NCBI RefSeq assembly: GCF_004521965.1
Contig: NZ_SDGK01000031.1
Span: forward strand, 1-64,000
Direction: 5' to 3'
Length of the DNA stretch: 64,000 nucleotides
Source: Weissella cibaria
Lineage (GTDB): Bacteria > Bacillota > Bacilli > Lactobacillales > Lactobacillaceae
Position numbers and translations under genes: made by a program. This document shows, piece by piece, positions 1-8,180 of this stretch. The notes beneath the pieces were generated by a model. That model did not search any database. It was not told the origin of the DNA and worked only from the letters and a program-made list of their open reading frames with translations. The first letter of the stretch is position 1. Each line of letters opens with the position of its first letter.

Positions 1-54
1 AGGTACCAACAACCAATCGCGCTAGCGAGTGGTCATCAGTACCAAAAATTGTAG
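1..54 (+). CDS. 3' end of an unidentified gene (partial)
   Basis: An open frame enters from the left edge and stops with TAG at 52-54, directly before a terminator hairpin. Only 17 residues (ending HQYQKL) are visible, too few to name a family. The choice of frame rests only on the stop lying just before the terminator; another frame stays open to about 110, so this is tentative. Confidence 0.3.
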   Translation, partial: RYQQPIALASGHQYQKL

Positions 55-57
55 AAT

Positions 58-92
58 CAGAAACCCTGTTCTTAAACTGAACAGGGCTTCTT
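58..92 (+). terminator. Rho-independent terminator
   Basis: The arms AACCCTGTTC and GAACAGGG(C) form a stem followed by a short T-rich stretch. It would end the transcript of the gene entering from the left and isolate the NfeD/SPFH operon. Confidence 0.6.
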
Positions 93-204
93 GTGATCTC
101 TGTAGATGATAATGAGGCACTATTCAGGACTAAGGCATCTTTATTTATTTTTCGTTATGAAAAGTCTATACTGAGTGTAATAAATGAGATGGGGGTACCA
201 TATT

Positions 205-420
205 ATGGCATTACAATTAGATGATATTATTTTTCGAATGACGATCCATTTAACGCCAGGTAATTTTACAAATAACAAAATTACAGTCAATGGGCAAAGT
301 TATCAATACCGTTGCTTGGATGGGGTTCAGATGGGGGATACAGTTCGCGTCGTTCGAGTTGTTGGTGAGACATTGATTCTAGAAAAAGTATCATCGCGGG
401 GGACTGATAGTGAGTTATAA
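205..420 (+). CDS. NfeD-like OB-fold protein (first copy)
   Basis: A 71-residue protein. An upstream in-frame ATG at 184 exists, but ATG 205 sits behind a G-rich ribosome-binding stretch (GGGGG at about 189-193) and gives the better start. The pattern VNGQSYQYRC...GDTVRVVRVVGETLILEK resembles the beta-barrel C-terminal domain of NfeD, the usual partner of SPFH/stomatin proteins. There is no membrane segment and no protease domain, so only the soluble OB part is present. The next gene overlaps its end by 11 bp and encodes a second, similar barrel, and the SPFH protein follows. Function is inferred from context: helping assemble or regulate the membrane SPFH scaffold. The family call is moderate because the protein is short and divergent. 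Confidence 0.55.
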   Translation: MALQLDDIIFRMTIHLTPGNFTNNKITVNGQSYQYRCLDGVQMGDTVRVVRVVGETLILEKVSSRGTDSEL

Positions 421-619
421 TTTCGATCAGCGGTTGCTTCATCAAACATTTGTGTTAGACCATGATAATTATGATGTCGGTATGTTACGAGTGAATGGTA
501 TTTATTATCAACTTCAGAGTGATGGACCATTATCTATTGGCGATGTGGTCTATGTGGCAAGCATTGTTGGTAACCAATTAATCGTACAAAAAGGAGACAT
601 GGGTGATGATAGCATTTAG
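410..619 (+). CDS. NfeD-like OB-fold protein (second copy)
   Basis: A 69-residue protein that starts at GTG 410 inside the end of the previous gene, so translation is probably coupled. The segment LRVNGIYYQLQSDGPLSIGD followed by VVYVASIVGNQLIVQK lines up with the first copy (VNG.-Y...-GD.V.V..IVG..LI..K), suggesting tandem duplication of one barrel. It in turn overlaps the SPFH gene start. No signal peptide or membrane helix is seen. The role as an SPFH partner is inferred from the overlap and from known NfeD-stomatin operons. Confidence 0.5.
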   Translation: MSYNFDQRLLHQTFVLDHDNYDVGMLRVNGIYYQLQSDGPLSIGDVVYVASIVGNQLIVQKGDMGDDSI

Positions 620-1481
620 TATTTTAGCAATTATCGTTGTATTAATTATTGGGGTGATTTTATTTACCGGGGTTCGGATTATTCCCCAAAATATGGTTGG
701 TATGGTTTCTGTGCTTGGTAAATATCAAAAACAAATTGAACCAGGGTTGCATCTCGTTGTGCCCGTTATCACGCATGTTGATCGTGTTGATCTTGCTCAG
801 GTACCAATTCGACTAAGTGAACAAAGTGTTATTTCGCAGGATAATGCTGAAGTCATTATTTCACTATCGTTGAATTACCACGTCACAAATCCATACAAGT
901 TTACATTTGAGAATGCGGACTCTGTGAAGTCAATGATTCAGCAATCACGTGCACATCTACGTGGGATTATTGGTACGATGGATTTGAATGATGTGTTGAA
1001 CGGGACAGAACGGATTAACGCTGCGTTGAGTCGCGAATTGGGGTCGATTACGGATGCCTATGGCGTAAATGTGGATCGTATTAACATTGATACAATTCAA
1101 CCAACACCAGAAATCCAAGAGTCGATGAATAAGCAAATTAATGCAACCCGTGAACGTGAGGCTGCCATCGCACGAGCACAAGGTGAAGCACGTTCAATTG
1201 AACTCACAACGAAAGCTAAGAATGATGCGCTAGTTGCAACTGCTGAAGCCGACGCGAAGGCGGTTCGCTTGGCTGCGGATGCGGAGGCTTATCGTATTCA
1301 GAAGGCCAATGAGATTTTGAGTCAGGTTGATGCCAATTATTTAACTGCCCAAAATATTGATGCTTTCCGTGATGTGGCTAAGAGCCCTGCTAACACGGTT
1401 ATCGTACCTAATACAGCTATTGACGCACTTGGTGATTTAAAGATCGCTGGAACACTGTTAGGCGTTAATAAAGTAGACTAG
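603..1481 (+). CDS. SPFH/band 7 (stomatin-prohibitin family) membrane protein
   Basis: A 292-residue protein. Residues 1-25 form one hydrophobic membrane anchor (IAFSILAIIVVLIIGVILF). The SPFH domain follows, with the typical RIIPQNMVGMVSVLGKYQ start and GLHLVVPVI segment. An Ala/Glu/Arg-rich coiled coil at about 180-235 (REREAAIARAQGEA, TAEADAKAVRLAADAEAYR) is typical of flotillin/stomatin oligomerisation. Candidate starts are GTG 603 and ATG 606; AAAGGAG lies at about 590-595. Family members form ring scaffolds in membrane microdomains and usually pair with NfeD proteins, as here. The substrate or client is unknown. Confidence 0.85.
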   Translation: MMIAFSILAIIVVLIIGVILFTGVRIIPQNMVGMVSVLGKYQKQIEPGLHLVVPVITHVDRVDLAQVPIRLSEQSVISQDNAEVIISLSLNYHVTNPYKFTFENADSVKSMIQQSRAHLRGIIGTMDLNDVLNGTERINAALSRELGSITDAYGVNVDRINIDTIQPTPEIQESMNKQINATREREAAIARAQGEARSIELTTKAKNDALVATAEADAKAVRLAADAEAYRIQKANEILSQVDANYLTAQNIDAFRDVAKSPANTVIVPNTAIDALGDLKIAGTLLGVNKVD

Positions 1482-1516
1482 CCGGTTAAGTTGCGATCAC
1501 GCTAACTGAATAACAG

Positions 1517-1558
1517 AAAAAAGACCTTCGCTGCAATTATTAGCTGCGAAGGTCTTTT
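1517..1558. terminator. Bidirectional Rho-independent terminator
   Basis: AAAAGACCTTCGC and GCGAAGGTCTTTT pair perfectly around an AT-rich loop, with A-run and T-run on opposite sides. It separates the SPFH operon from the convergent metQNI operon. Confidence 0.85.
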
Positions 1559-1572
1559 GTGTTTTTAGTTAA

Positions 1573-2268
1573 TTAACCGTGGTGTGCACGCTTGGCGAAG
1601 AAATCACCAATGAATTGAATCAAGACGATCAAAAGTAGAATCAAAATCGTTGCTAGCCACATCACGTCGTTTTGGAAACGTTGGTATCCAGTCACGATTG
1701 CGGTTGTTCCCAAACCACCAGCACCGATGGCACCGGCCATGGCTGTTAAACCGACCAGACTAATCAATGTGACTGTAGACACACGGATTAATTCAGAACG
1801 GCCTTCACGTAGGTAGACGTCAGTAATGATGTCCCAATTTGTCGCACCAAATGAGCGCGCAGCTTCAACTTTACCAGCATCAACACCAAGCAAGGCGACT
1901 TGGACTTGACGTGCGTAGAAGGGGAAAACACCCAATGACAATGGCACCAAGGCCGCTGTTGTTCCGATTGTTGTGCCGACAATCAACTGGGTCAAAGGTG
2001 AGAAGGCGACCACCATGATGATAAATGGAATGGCACGTCCAACTGAGACAACCTTATCCAAACTTTGGAAGAGTGGTCGGTTTGGTGTAATACCATCATC
2101 CGCCGTTAGCACCAAACCAGTGCCGAAGAGTAGACCAATCAAACCACCAATGATGGCAGATCCGACTGTCATGAAAATGGTTTGCCATATAGCGATTCCC
2201 CAGCCAAAATCACCACCCCAGCCAAGTGAGTAAACGTTAGGTAAGTTTTGTTGTATCCAATCAGCCAT
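1573..2268 (-). CDS. metI: Methionine ABC transporter permease MetI
   Basis: A 231-residue integral membrane protein with about five hydrophobic helices and the conserved cytoplasmic EAA-type loop (EAARSFGATNWDIITDVYLREG) that docks on the MetN ATPase. Length matches MetI. The start codon overlaps the metN stop (TAATG), indicating coupled translation. It forms the channel of the high-affinity D/L-methionine importer with MetN and MetQ encoded just upstream. Regulation is expected through the Met T-box at the head of the operon. Confidence 0.92.
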   Translation of the reverse strand: MADWIQQNLPNVYSLGWGGDFGWGIAIWQTIFMTVGSAIIGGLIGLLFGTGLVLTADDGITPNRPLFQSLDKVVSVGRAIPFIIMVVAFSPLTQLIVGTTIGTTAALVPLSLGVFPFYARQVQVALLGVDAGKVEAARSFGATNWDIITDVYLREGRSELIRVSTVTLISLVGLTAMAGAIGAGGLGTTAIVTGYQRFQNDVMWLATILILLLIVLIQFIGDFFAKRAHHG

Positions 2269-3317
2269 TAGTATGGTCCTCCCACGTGTAATTCTTGAAT
2301 TTGAACACCGTGATCAGCAAAGCTTGCCTTTGCCGTTGCACGTTGTGACTCAGTTCCCTTGAAGATAGCAATTGCCAAACCAACCGGTGTCTTGGTTAGA
2401 ATTTCCATGTTTGAGTACAACAGGTTGGTTGTGACACCGTAATCAGCGTAAATCGTTGATAACAGTGGTTGGGCTGTATCGGCACCAACATAGTTAAATT
2501 GCAACAATTCTTCATCATCAGCCAAAGTTTGTTCTTCGAGCAGCTCAGTCACCTTTTCAAGGGCTTCATCACGGTTTGTTGCCGTGTTGATAAAATCCTT
2601 GGTCAATTGCTTCTGTGGGTTCGTAAAGATTTCCAATAATGAGCCACGTTCGATGATGACCCCGTTTTCCATGACCGCCACCTTGTTGGCCGCTTCCTTA
2701 ACGGCTTGCATCTCGTGTGTAATCAAAACGATTGTTAAACCAAGTTCTTGGTTTAGTTTCTTCAATAGCGCTAGGATTTGGTTTGTTGTCTTAGGATCCA
2801 AAGCAGATGTCGCTTCGTCAGAAATTAGAATTTCAGGGTCATTTGCCAAGGCGCGGGCGATGGCAACACGTTGCTTTTGTCCACCAGACAATTGGGCAGG
2901 GTAGTTACCAGCGCGATCTGACAGGCCAACCAATTCAAGAAGGTCATTAACCTTCTTTGCCATGTCAGCCTTGCTCATTTTGGCGTGCTTTAATGGTTGC
3001 GCAACGTTCCCAAAGACGGTCAATTCACTCATCAAGTTAAAGTGTTGGAAGATCATTCCAATCTTCTTACGCTCCTCACGTAGTTGCGCTGGCTTAAGTG
3101 TGGTCATTTCAGTGCCGTTAACAAGGACGCTACCAGATGTTGGTCGTTGCAAGAGGTTGATGGTGCGGACAAGTGTTGACTTACCAGCTCCAGAGTAACC
3201 AACAATACCGTAAATATCGCCTTTTTCAATTGTGATTGATTCGTTTTGTACGGCCACGATTTCGCGATTTTTTTGCTTAAAAGTGACGTTAATGTCTGTT
3301 AATGAAATAACTGCCAT
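2268..3317 (-). CDS. metN: Methionine ABC transporter ATP-binding protein MetN
   Basis: A 349-residue protein. Walker A is GYSGAGKST near residue 38, the ABC signature is LSGGQKQR, and Walker B is [12 protein letters not shown]. The roughly 90-residue C-terminal part after the ATPase corresponds to the NIL/ACT-type regulatory domain that binds methionine in MetN and gives trans-inhibition. It energises methionine uptake with MetI and MetQ. An inverted repeat lies between metQ and metN and may set the ratio of binding protein to transporter core. Confidence 0.95.
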   Translation of the reverse strand: MAVISLTDINVTFKQKNREIVAVQNESITIEKGDIYGIVGYSGAGKSTLVRTINLLQRPTSGSVLVNGTEMTTLKPAQLREERKKIGMIFQHFNLMSELTVFGNVAQPLKHAKMSKADMAKKVNDLLELVGLSDRAGNYPAQLSGGQKQRVAIARALANDPEILISDEATSALDPKTTNQILALLKKLNQELGLTIVLITHEMQAVKEAANKVAVMENGVIIERGSLLEIFTNPQKQLTKDFINTATNRDEALEKVTELLEEQTLADDEELLQFNYVGADTAQPLLSTIYADYGVTTNLLYSNMEILTKTPVGLAIAIFKGTESQRATAKASFADHGVQIQELHVGGPY

Positions 3318-3347
3318 GAATCTTCTCCTTATATCTCCGTTATGTAT

Positions 3348-3376
3348 AACTGCCAGACTAAAATAGCCTGGCAGTT
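3348..3376 (-). repeat. Intercistronic hairpin between metQ and metN
   Basis: AACTGCCAG pairs with CTGGCAGTT around a short loop. No U-run follows in the transcribed direction, so it is more likely an mRNA processing or stabilising element, or a leaky attenuator, than a full terminator. It would favour more MetQ than MetNI. Confidence 0.5.
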
Positions 3377-3398
3377 GGATTGTCTATGTGGGTGATGA

Positions 3399-4229
3399 TT
3401 ACTTCAACGTAATGTCCCAAGCTGGCAATTCAGCTTGACCCCAAGTCTTCTTCAAGTATTGCTTCGTAGTCTTTGTTTGATAAGCCTTTACAACTTCCTT
3501 GTAAATCTTCTTGTTGGCATGCTTCTTAGAAGCAGCAATGATGTTGATCCACTTCTTTGAATCCTTGTTAACCGGCTCGACGTAGATTGCTGAGCTTAAC
3601 TTCAGCTTAGCTTGTTGGGCGTAATTCGTGTTAATAACAGCGCCTTCAACAGACTTCAATGACGAAGGTGCTTGATCGGCTGCGACTTCCTTGATAGCCA
3701 ACTTCAACTTGTTTGACTTAATGTCCTTAACCGTTGGCATATCAACACCCTTCTTCAAGGTAATCAAACCAGCTGATTGTAGCAAAACCAAGGCACGGGC
3801 TTCATTTGTCGCATCGTTCGGAACGGCAATAGCATCCCCCTTCTTAAACTTCTTCACAGACTTGTACTTCTCAGAGTACAAACGAATAGGAGTGATAAAC
3901 GTCTTACCAATCGCCTTAACGCCGTTCTTGTTTGACTTGTTCCAGTTTTCCAGGAAGTAGTAGTGTTGGAAGGCATTCAAGTCCAATGTGCCATCGGCAA
4001 CGGCCTTGTTAGGCTGATTGTAGTCCGTAAAGACCTTGGTCTTCAATGTGATGCCATACTTCTTCTTGGCAGTCTTTGCGACTTCCTTCCAGAGGTCAGC
4101 ATCTGAAGTACCAACGATACCAACCGTTACGGTCTTTGAATCAGCACTAGCGGCTGCGACTGGCAAAATAACTGAGGCCGTCAAAGCGGTAGCAGCAACG
4201 GCTACCCCATAAGTAAATAACTTCTTCAT
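3399..4229 (-). CDS. metQ: Methionine-binding protein MetQ (NlpA family)
   Basis: A 276-residue secreted substrate-binding protein. Residues 1-29 form a signal peptide (KK, hydrophobic core, AAASADS). The NlpA fold follows, with DADLWKEVAKTAKKKYGI, DLNAFQHYYFLENWNK, IAVPNDATNEARALVLLQSAGLITL and AIYVEPVNKDSKKW. Unlike classical MetQ there is no cysteine at the cleavage region and none in the protein, so it is not a canonical lipoprotein. The start ATG follows GGGAGA. It is first in the T-box-controlled operon and feeds methionine to MetNI. A second MetQ-type protein is at 24,937. Confidence 0.88.
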   Translation of the reverse strand: MKKLFTYGVAVAATALTASVILPVAAASADSKTVTVGIVGTSDADLWKEVAKTAKKKYGITLKTKVFTDYNQPNKAVADGTLDLNAFQHYYFLENWNKSNKNGVKAIGKTFITPIRLYSEKYKSVKKFKKGDAIAVPNDATNEARALVLLQSAGLITLKKGVDMPTVKDIKSNKLKLAIKEVAADQAPSSLKSVEGAVINTNYAQQAKLKLSSAIYVEPVNKDSKKWINIIAASKKHANKKIYKEVVKAYQTKTTKQYLKKTWGQAELPAWDITLK

Positions 4230-4307
4230 AAGTCATGTCTCCCGATAAAAACTTTTTAGTATTACTTGTTCATTGCATTAAGTTATAGCATAGCGTTCGG
4301 TGGCTAG

Positions 4308-4640
4308 GAAACAAAAAAGACCCGTTTCCGTCAGGCCGTCCAATTGACAGCCAGATAGAAACGAGTCTTCGTGTTACCATTCTACATTTATCCAGAAAAT
4401 TACTCTTCTGAAACTTAACAACGAGCGGGCAGTGAGCGATATGATGCTTTGCCGATTCGTGTGTCTTGTAACGTAGACCAACCCGTCGTCCGCTTACAGA
4501 CTTGCTGCTCACCAACGCCAATCACAGGCCATTTTCAATTACTCGCCACATAACAACTTCCACCGAACGTTGTCTCTCTTAGATGCTTTAAGTAATTTAC
4601 TTTCCTGCTCAACTTGTTTGTTAACTTGAAATGCTTGATT
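4308..4640 (-). ncRNA. Methionine T-box riboswitch controlling metQNI
   Basis: Read on the minus strand, the leader holds an AGAGA-type stem I element, a GTGGCGAG apical motif and GAAA-ATG-GCCT, in which ATG (complement of 4530-4532) fits a Met specifier. Further on come the antiterminator motif AATGGTAACACG (complement of 4370-4381) and a long G/C-rich terminator (complement of 4312-4368) ending in a T-run. Uncharged tRNA-Met would stabilise the antiterminator and switch on methionine uptake. The same GAAA-ATG-GYCT context recurs in the second T-box at 22,262. Confidence 0.75.
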
Positions 4641-4643
4641 TGT

Positions 4644-4672
4644 ATGTTAAACGATTCTCATAATCATGTCAA
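4644..4672 (-). promoter_or_regulatory. Sigma-A promoter of the metQNI operon
   Basis: TTGACA (complement of 4667-4672) and TAACAT (complement of 4644-4649) are separated by 17 bp, just upstream of the T-box leader. Confidence 0.7.
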
Positions 4673-4683
4673 TACTTTTAGGG

Positions 4684-5358
4684 TTACTTTTTGCCTGAGT
4701 CATCCTGGCGCACGAATAACCAAACGAACAGCAGCATGATCGGGGCACCAAACATGGTCCAAGGCCCAATGATCAAGCCCACGTAATGTGCAACAATGGC
4801 GGCGATTAGAAAGGCGGTGATGACTAAGCCAACATTCCGCGTCTTCACAAATTGGGCCTTATCGTGGTTGAGAAGACCACTACCTAACGTAGCGCCAAAG
4901 GTCTTCAAATTACCAGTACTCAAGACGGTGGCGTAGGGCATCCCCCGCAATTTACCAAAAGTATCGGCCTGCATTGCCATAAAGATGGCCAAGATACTGA
5001 GGACGAGTTCTGTCGGTACGTGGGTCATCTCCAAGATGGTTACCAAGAGCACACCAAACATTTCAATAAGGACGGAGCGGGCTTCCCATTGTATCTGTGT
5101 GCGGAAGGAATACTTCTTGATTAATTGGTTTAGCATCGCCCCAAATAGGAAGGCGATGACAGGCCAGAAAAAGAGGCTCGCTTGGTGCCAGTGACCTGAA
5201 GCAGTGTTAATCCCAAATTGCAACAAGTTACCACTTTGGAAGCTAGCGAATCGATTGTCGTGAAAGGCAAAGGTGTAGGAGTCGATGTACCCAGCGGTTC
5301 CGGCCAGTAACATCCCCACACGTAATGACTCCTTATATGCGAATTTTTGTTCTGCCAT
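4684..5358 (-). CDS. YoaK/DUF1275 family membrane protein
   Basis: A 224-residue polytopic membrane protein with about six helices. The N-terminal GYIDSYTFAFHDNRFASFQSGNLLQFGI and the mid-protein MQADTFGKLRGMPYATVLSTGN are hallmarks of the YoaK/DUF1275 family, whose substrate is unknown. It is a single gene transcribed divergently from pncB, and its end runs into the metQ promoter region. I infer a small-molecule transporter or membrane accessory protein; nothing here identifies the ligand. Confidence 0.8.
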   Translation of the reverse strand: MAEQKFAYKESLRVGMLLAGTAGYIDSYTFAFHDNRFASFQSGNLLQFGINTASGHWHQASLFFWPVIAFLFGAMLNQLIKKYSFRTQIQWEARSVLIEMFGVLLVTILEMTHVPTELVLSILAIFMAMQADTFGKLRGMPYATVLSTGNLKTFGATLGSGLLNHDKAQFVKTRNVGLVITAFLIAAIVAHYVGLIIGPWTMFGAPIMLLFVWLFVRQDDSGKK

Positions 5359-5460
5359 TAGTATTTTTACCTGCTTTCTACTTATTTAGATGATAAAATA
5401 ATTCCAACCGATAGTTTAACACTTACGCAAAGAAAGGTGTTTTTTAGGCGTCCAATGTTA

Positions 5461-5480
5461 ACAACTGGTTGTGGTAGAAT
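5461..5480 (+). promoter_or_regulatory. pncB promoter with overlapping dyad
   Basis: An extended -10 (TGGTAGAAT, 5472-5480) lies 37 bp upstream of pncB. Immediately before it is ACAAC-TG-GTTGT (5461-5472), an inverted repeat placed where a repressor would block RNA polymerase. A nicotinate-responsive regulator is possible but the motif is not one I can assign. The -35 is weak. Confidence 0.4.
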
Positions 5481-5516
5481 AACAGTTAATGAATGAAAAT
5501 TAGGAGACAGAACGTC

Positions 5517-7001
5517 ATGACACTGGAATTTCCAGATGATAGTATGGCCCTCCATACTGATGCATACCAATTATCAATGATGCAAACTTACTTCAAGAAG
5601 GGCATTCACGAGCGTAAGGCTGTTTATGAGATGTTTTTCCGCAACATGCCATTTAAAAATGGCTACGCGGTTTTTGCCGGTTTGGAGCGAATCGTTGACT
5701 ATTTGCGAGGCTTGCATTTTTCAGAAAGTGATATTGCTTATCTGCGCTCAACGGGTGAGTTTGATGAAGACTTCATGGATTACCTAGCAACTTGGCAATT
5801 TAAGGCCACAGTGCGCGCGCCTCATGAAGGTGAAGTCGTTTTCAATAATGAACCAATTATTCAAGTTGAAGGTAGCGTGTTTGATGCGCAACTCGTTGAG
5901 ACACCCCTACTTAACATTGTTAATTACCAAACGTTAATTGCAACCAAGGCGTCACGCATTCGGTCAGTAGTCGGTGATCAACCACTATTGGAGTTTGGTA
6001 CGCGCCGTGCACAGGAAATGGACGCTGCTTTGTGGGGGACACGCGCAGCTTACATTGGTGGCTTTAACGCTACATCAAATGTGCGGGCTGGTAAGCTGTT
6101 TGGTATTCCAATTTCAGGAACGCACGCGCACAGTTTGGTACAGGTTTACCGAAATGACTACGAAGCGTTTAAGGCCTACGCTGAAACCCACAAGGACGTG
6201 GTCTTTTTGGTTGATACTTATGATACGTTACGTTCAGGGGTGCCTTCAGCTATTCGTGTGGCTAAGGAAATGGGCGATAAGATAAACTTCATCGGCGTGC
6301 GTATCGATTCAGGAGACTTGGCTTATGTCTCTAAGGGCGTCCGCAAAATGCTGGATGAAGCAGGTTTCCCAGATGCTAAGATTGTTGCATCAAATGATTT
6401 GGATGAAGAGACGATTACGAGCTTGAAACTGCAAGGCGCCAAGATTGATACTTGGGGCATCGGAACCAAACTGATTACGGCCTATGATCAGCCAGCATTG
6501 GGTGGCGTTTATAAGGTTGTGTCGATTGAAAACGAAGCCGGTGAGATGGTCGATACAATCAAGATTTCGGGTACTGCTGAGAAAATTTCAAACCCAGGTA
6601 AGAAGCAAGTTTGGCGCATTACACGGAATTCAGATGGTAAGTCACAAGGTGATTACATCGCGTTGTGGGATGAGAATCCACGTGATTTGCCAGAAGGCCT
6701 ATACATGTTCCACCCAAGTTATCCTTATTTGAATAAAACGGTTGTGGATTATACGGCGCGACCAATTTTACATGACATCATTGTTGATGGCAAATTAGCG
6801 TATGACTTACCAGCCTTAGATGACATTCGCAACTATACGGCTGAGCACATTGAGTCATTGTGGTCAGAGTACCGTCGTGATTTGAACCCACAAGAGTATC
6901 CTGTTGACTTATCACAAGCGGCTTGGCACCACAAGATGAACTTGATTAAGGAGATGCGTGAGTACGTCTCTGAAGTTGCAAAAGAGTACGATAAAGATTA
7001 A
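5517..7001 (+). CDS. pncB: Nicotinate phosphoribosyltransferase
   Basis: A 494-residue protein that condenses nicotinate with PRPP to nicotinate mononucleotide, the first step of NAD salvage. Family segments: LHTDAYQLSMMQTYFKKG at the start, LLEFGTRRAQ, YIGGFNATSNVRAG, GTHAHSLVQ, FIGVRIDSGDLAYVSKGVR and DTWGIGTKL. Start at ATG 5517 because AGGAG lies 10 bp upstream; an in-frame ATG at 5493 precedes this site and is unlikely. nadE follows after 15 bp, so uptake of niacin and completion of NAD are encoded in one transcript. Confidence 0.95.
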   Translation: MTLEFPDDSMALHTDAYQLSMMQTYFKKGIHERKAVYEMFFRNMPFKNGYAVFAGLERIVDYLRGLHFSESDIAYLRSTGEFDEDFMDYLATWQFKATVRAPHEGEVVFNNEPIIQVEGSVFDAQLVETPLLNIVNYQTLIATKASRIRSVVGDQPLLEFGTRRAQEMDAALWGTRAAYIGGFNATSNVRAGKLFGIPISGTHAHSLVQVYRNDYEAFKAYAETHKDVVFLVDTYDTLRSGVPSAIRVAKEMGDKINFIGVRIDSGDLAYVSKGVRKMLDEAGFPDAKIVASNDLDEETITSLKLQGAKIDTWGIGTKLITAYDQPALGGVYKVVSIENEAGEMVDTIKISGTAEKISNPGKKQVWRITRNSDGKSQGDYIALWDENPRDLPEGLYMFHPSYPYLNKTVVDYTARPILHDIIVDGKLAYDLPALDDIRNYTAEHIESLWSEYRRDLNPQEYPVDLSQAAWHHKMNLIKEMREYVSEVAKEYDKD

Positions 7002-7016
7002 GGAGCAATAAATCGC

Positions 7017-7841
7017 ATGCGTGAGTTACAAAAGCATATTATTGATACATTAGGCGTTCAAGCCACGATTGATCCAGAAACGGAATTCCGTCGTTCAGTT
7101 GAATTGTTGAAGGACTACCTTAAGAAGACGGGTATGAAGACACTGGTTTTGGGGATTTCAGGTGGGCAAGATTCAACGTTGGCCGGTAAGATGTCACAAA
7201 CTGCTGCTGAAGAGCTACGGGCTGAAACCGGGGATGACAGCTACAAGTTTGTGGCGATGCGTTTGCCATACAATGCCCAAGCTGACGAACAAGATGCCTT
7301 GGATTCAATCGCCTGGCAACAAGCTGACCAAACGGTACGGGTCAACATTGAAGACGCCGTTGTGGGGATGACGAACCAATTGGTTGAAGCAGGTATTGCA
7401 ATCAGCGACTTCAATAAAGGGAATATCAAGGCTCGTGAACGCATGATTGCCCAATATGGTGTGTCCGGCGCAATGCATGGTGTCGTTGTCGGTACGGACC
7501 ACGCGGCTGAAGCGTTGGCTGGGTTCTACACAAAGTTTGGGGATGGCGCAGCGGATATTACACCGTTGTACCGTTTGAATAAGCGCCAAGGTCGTCAAAT
7601 TTTGGCCTACTTGGGTGCCCCAGAACATTTGTACCAAAAGACGCCAACGGCTGATCTTGAAGAAGATCGCCCAGCTTTGCCTGATGAAATCGCCTTGGGT
7701 GTTACCTACGATGCTATCGATGATTACCTTGAGGGTAAGGATGTTGCTGAAAAGGATGCCATCCAAATTGAAAAGCTTTTCACCACGACGGAACACAAGC
7801 GTCAATCATCGGTCACGGTATTTGACGAGTGGTGGCGTTAA
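7017..7841 (+). CDS. nadE: NH3-dependent NAD+ synthetase
   Basis: A 274-residue enzyme that amidates deamido-NAD to NAD using ammonia. The PP-loop ATP pyrophosphatase signature [14 protein letters not shown] is at about 43-56, followed by [22 protein letters not shown] and [10 protein letters not shown], typical of the short ammonia-dependent NadE. No glutaminase domain is present. It is in an operon with pncB (RBS AAGGAG) and ends in a strong terminator. Confidence 0.96.
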   Translation: MRELQKHIIDTLGVQATIDPETEFRRSVELLKDYLKKTGMKTLVLGISGGQDSTLAGKMSQTAAEELRAETGDDSYKFVAMRLPYNAQADEQDALDSIAWQQADQTVRVNIEDAVVGMTNQLVEAGIAISDFNKGNIKARERMIAQYGVSGAMHGVVVGTDHAAEALAGFYTKFGDGAADITPLYRLNKRQGRQILAYLGAPEHLYQKTPTADLEEDRPALPDEIALGVTYDAIDDYLEGKDVAEKDAIQIEKLFTTTEHKRQSSVTVFDEWWR

Positions 7842-7865
7842 TTTAATAAGCACTACTAATTTCTT

Positions 7866-7913
7866 AAAGCGCAAATCTGTTGCTGACACAGTCAACGGAT
7901 TTGCGCTTTTTTG
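7866..7913 (+). terminator. Terminator of pncB-nadE
   Basis: AAAGCGCAAATC pairs with GATTTGCGCTTT and is followed by TTTT. Confidence 0.85.
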
Positions 7914-7982
7914 CTACGGCGAAGTAATCTGGACGACTACTAAATTCTTCACCTTAAAAACGGATAAAGTTCACAAATGAGC

Positions 7983-8022
7983 ATGAAAATACAATTATAA
8001 GCGAAAGTTATAATTATTTTCA
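7983..8022. repeat. Long AT-rich inverted repeat upstream of the fumarate-reductase cassette
   Basis: ATGAAAATAC-AATTATAA and TTATAATTATTTTCAT form an almost perfect dyad around GCGAAAG. It lies in the 339-bp gap between nadE and the cassette, upstream of the likely promoter. It could be an operator or a cruciform. No known site is recognised. Confidence 0.45.
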
Positions 8023-8081
8023 TTTGCGATATATACAAGCTGAAAAGTTTATTTAAAGGCGTTTGTTAACTAAAATCAAAT

Positions 8082-8121
8082 TTGTGAAGTTTTGACCAAA
8101 CTGTTAGTTGTGTCGTTTAAT
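8082..8121 (+). promoter_or_regulatory. Probable promoter of the cassette with Rex-like site
   Basis: TTGACC (8092-8097) and TTTAAT (8116-8121) are 18 bp apart. TTGTGAAGTTTTGACCAA (8082-8099) overlaps the -35 and has one good half of a Rex site (TTGTGA); the other half matches only about half of TCACAA. Rex senses NADH/NAD+, which would suit an NADH-consuming pathway. The match is weak. Confidence 0.35.
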
Positions 8122-8180
8122 TAACTCATAGATAAATTATGTGAAACAAAGAACTAGTTGAGAGTTTTTGAGGAAGAGCA

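Noticed and set aside
7305-7805. 166-residue antisense frame within nadE
   Set aside because: It is a shadow of the strongly conserved nadE; no RBS or family pattern. The same holds for the long antisense frames inside fumC, frd, the transporter and mdh-like gene.
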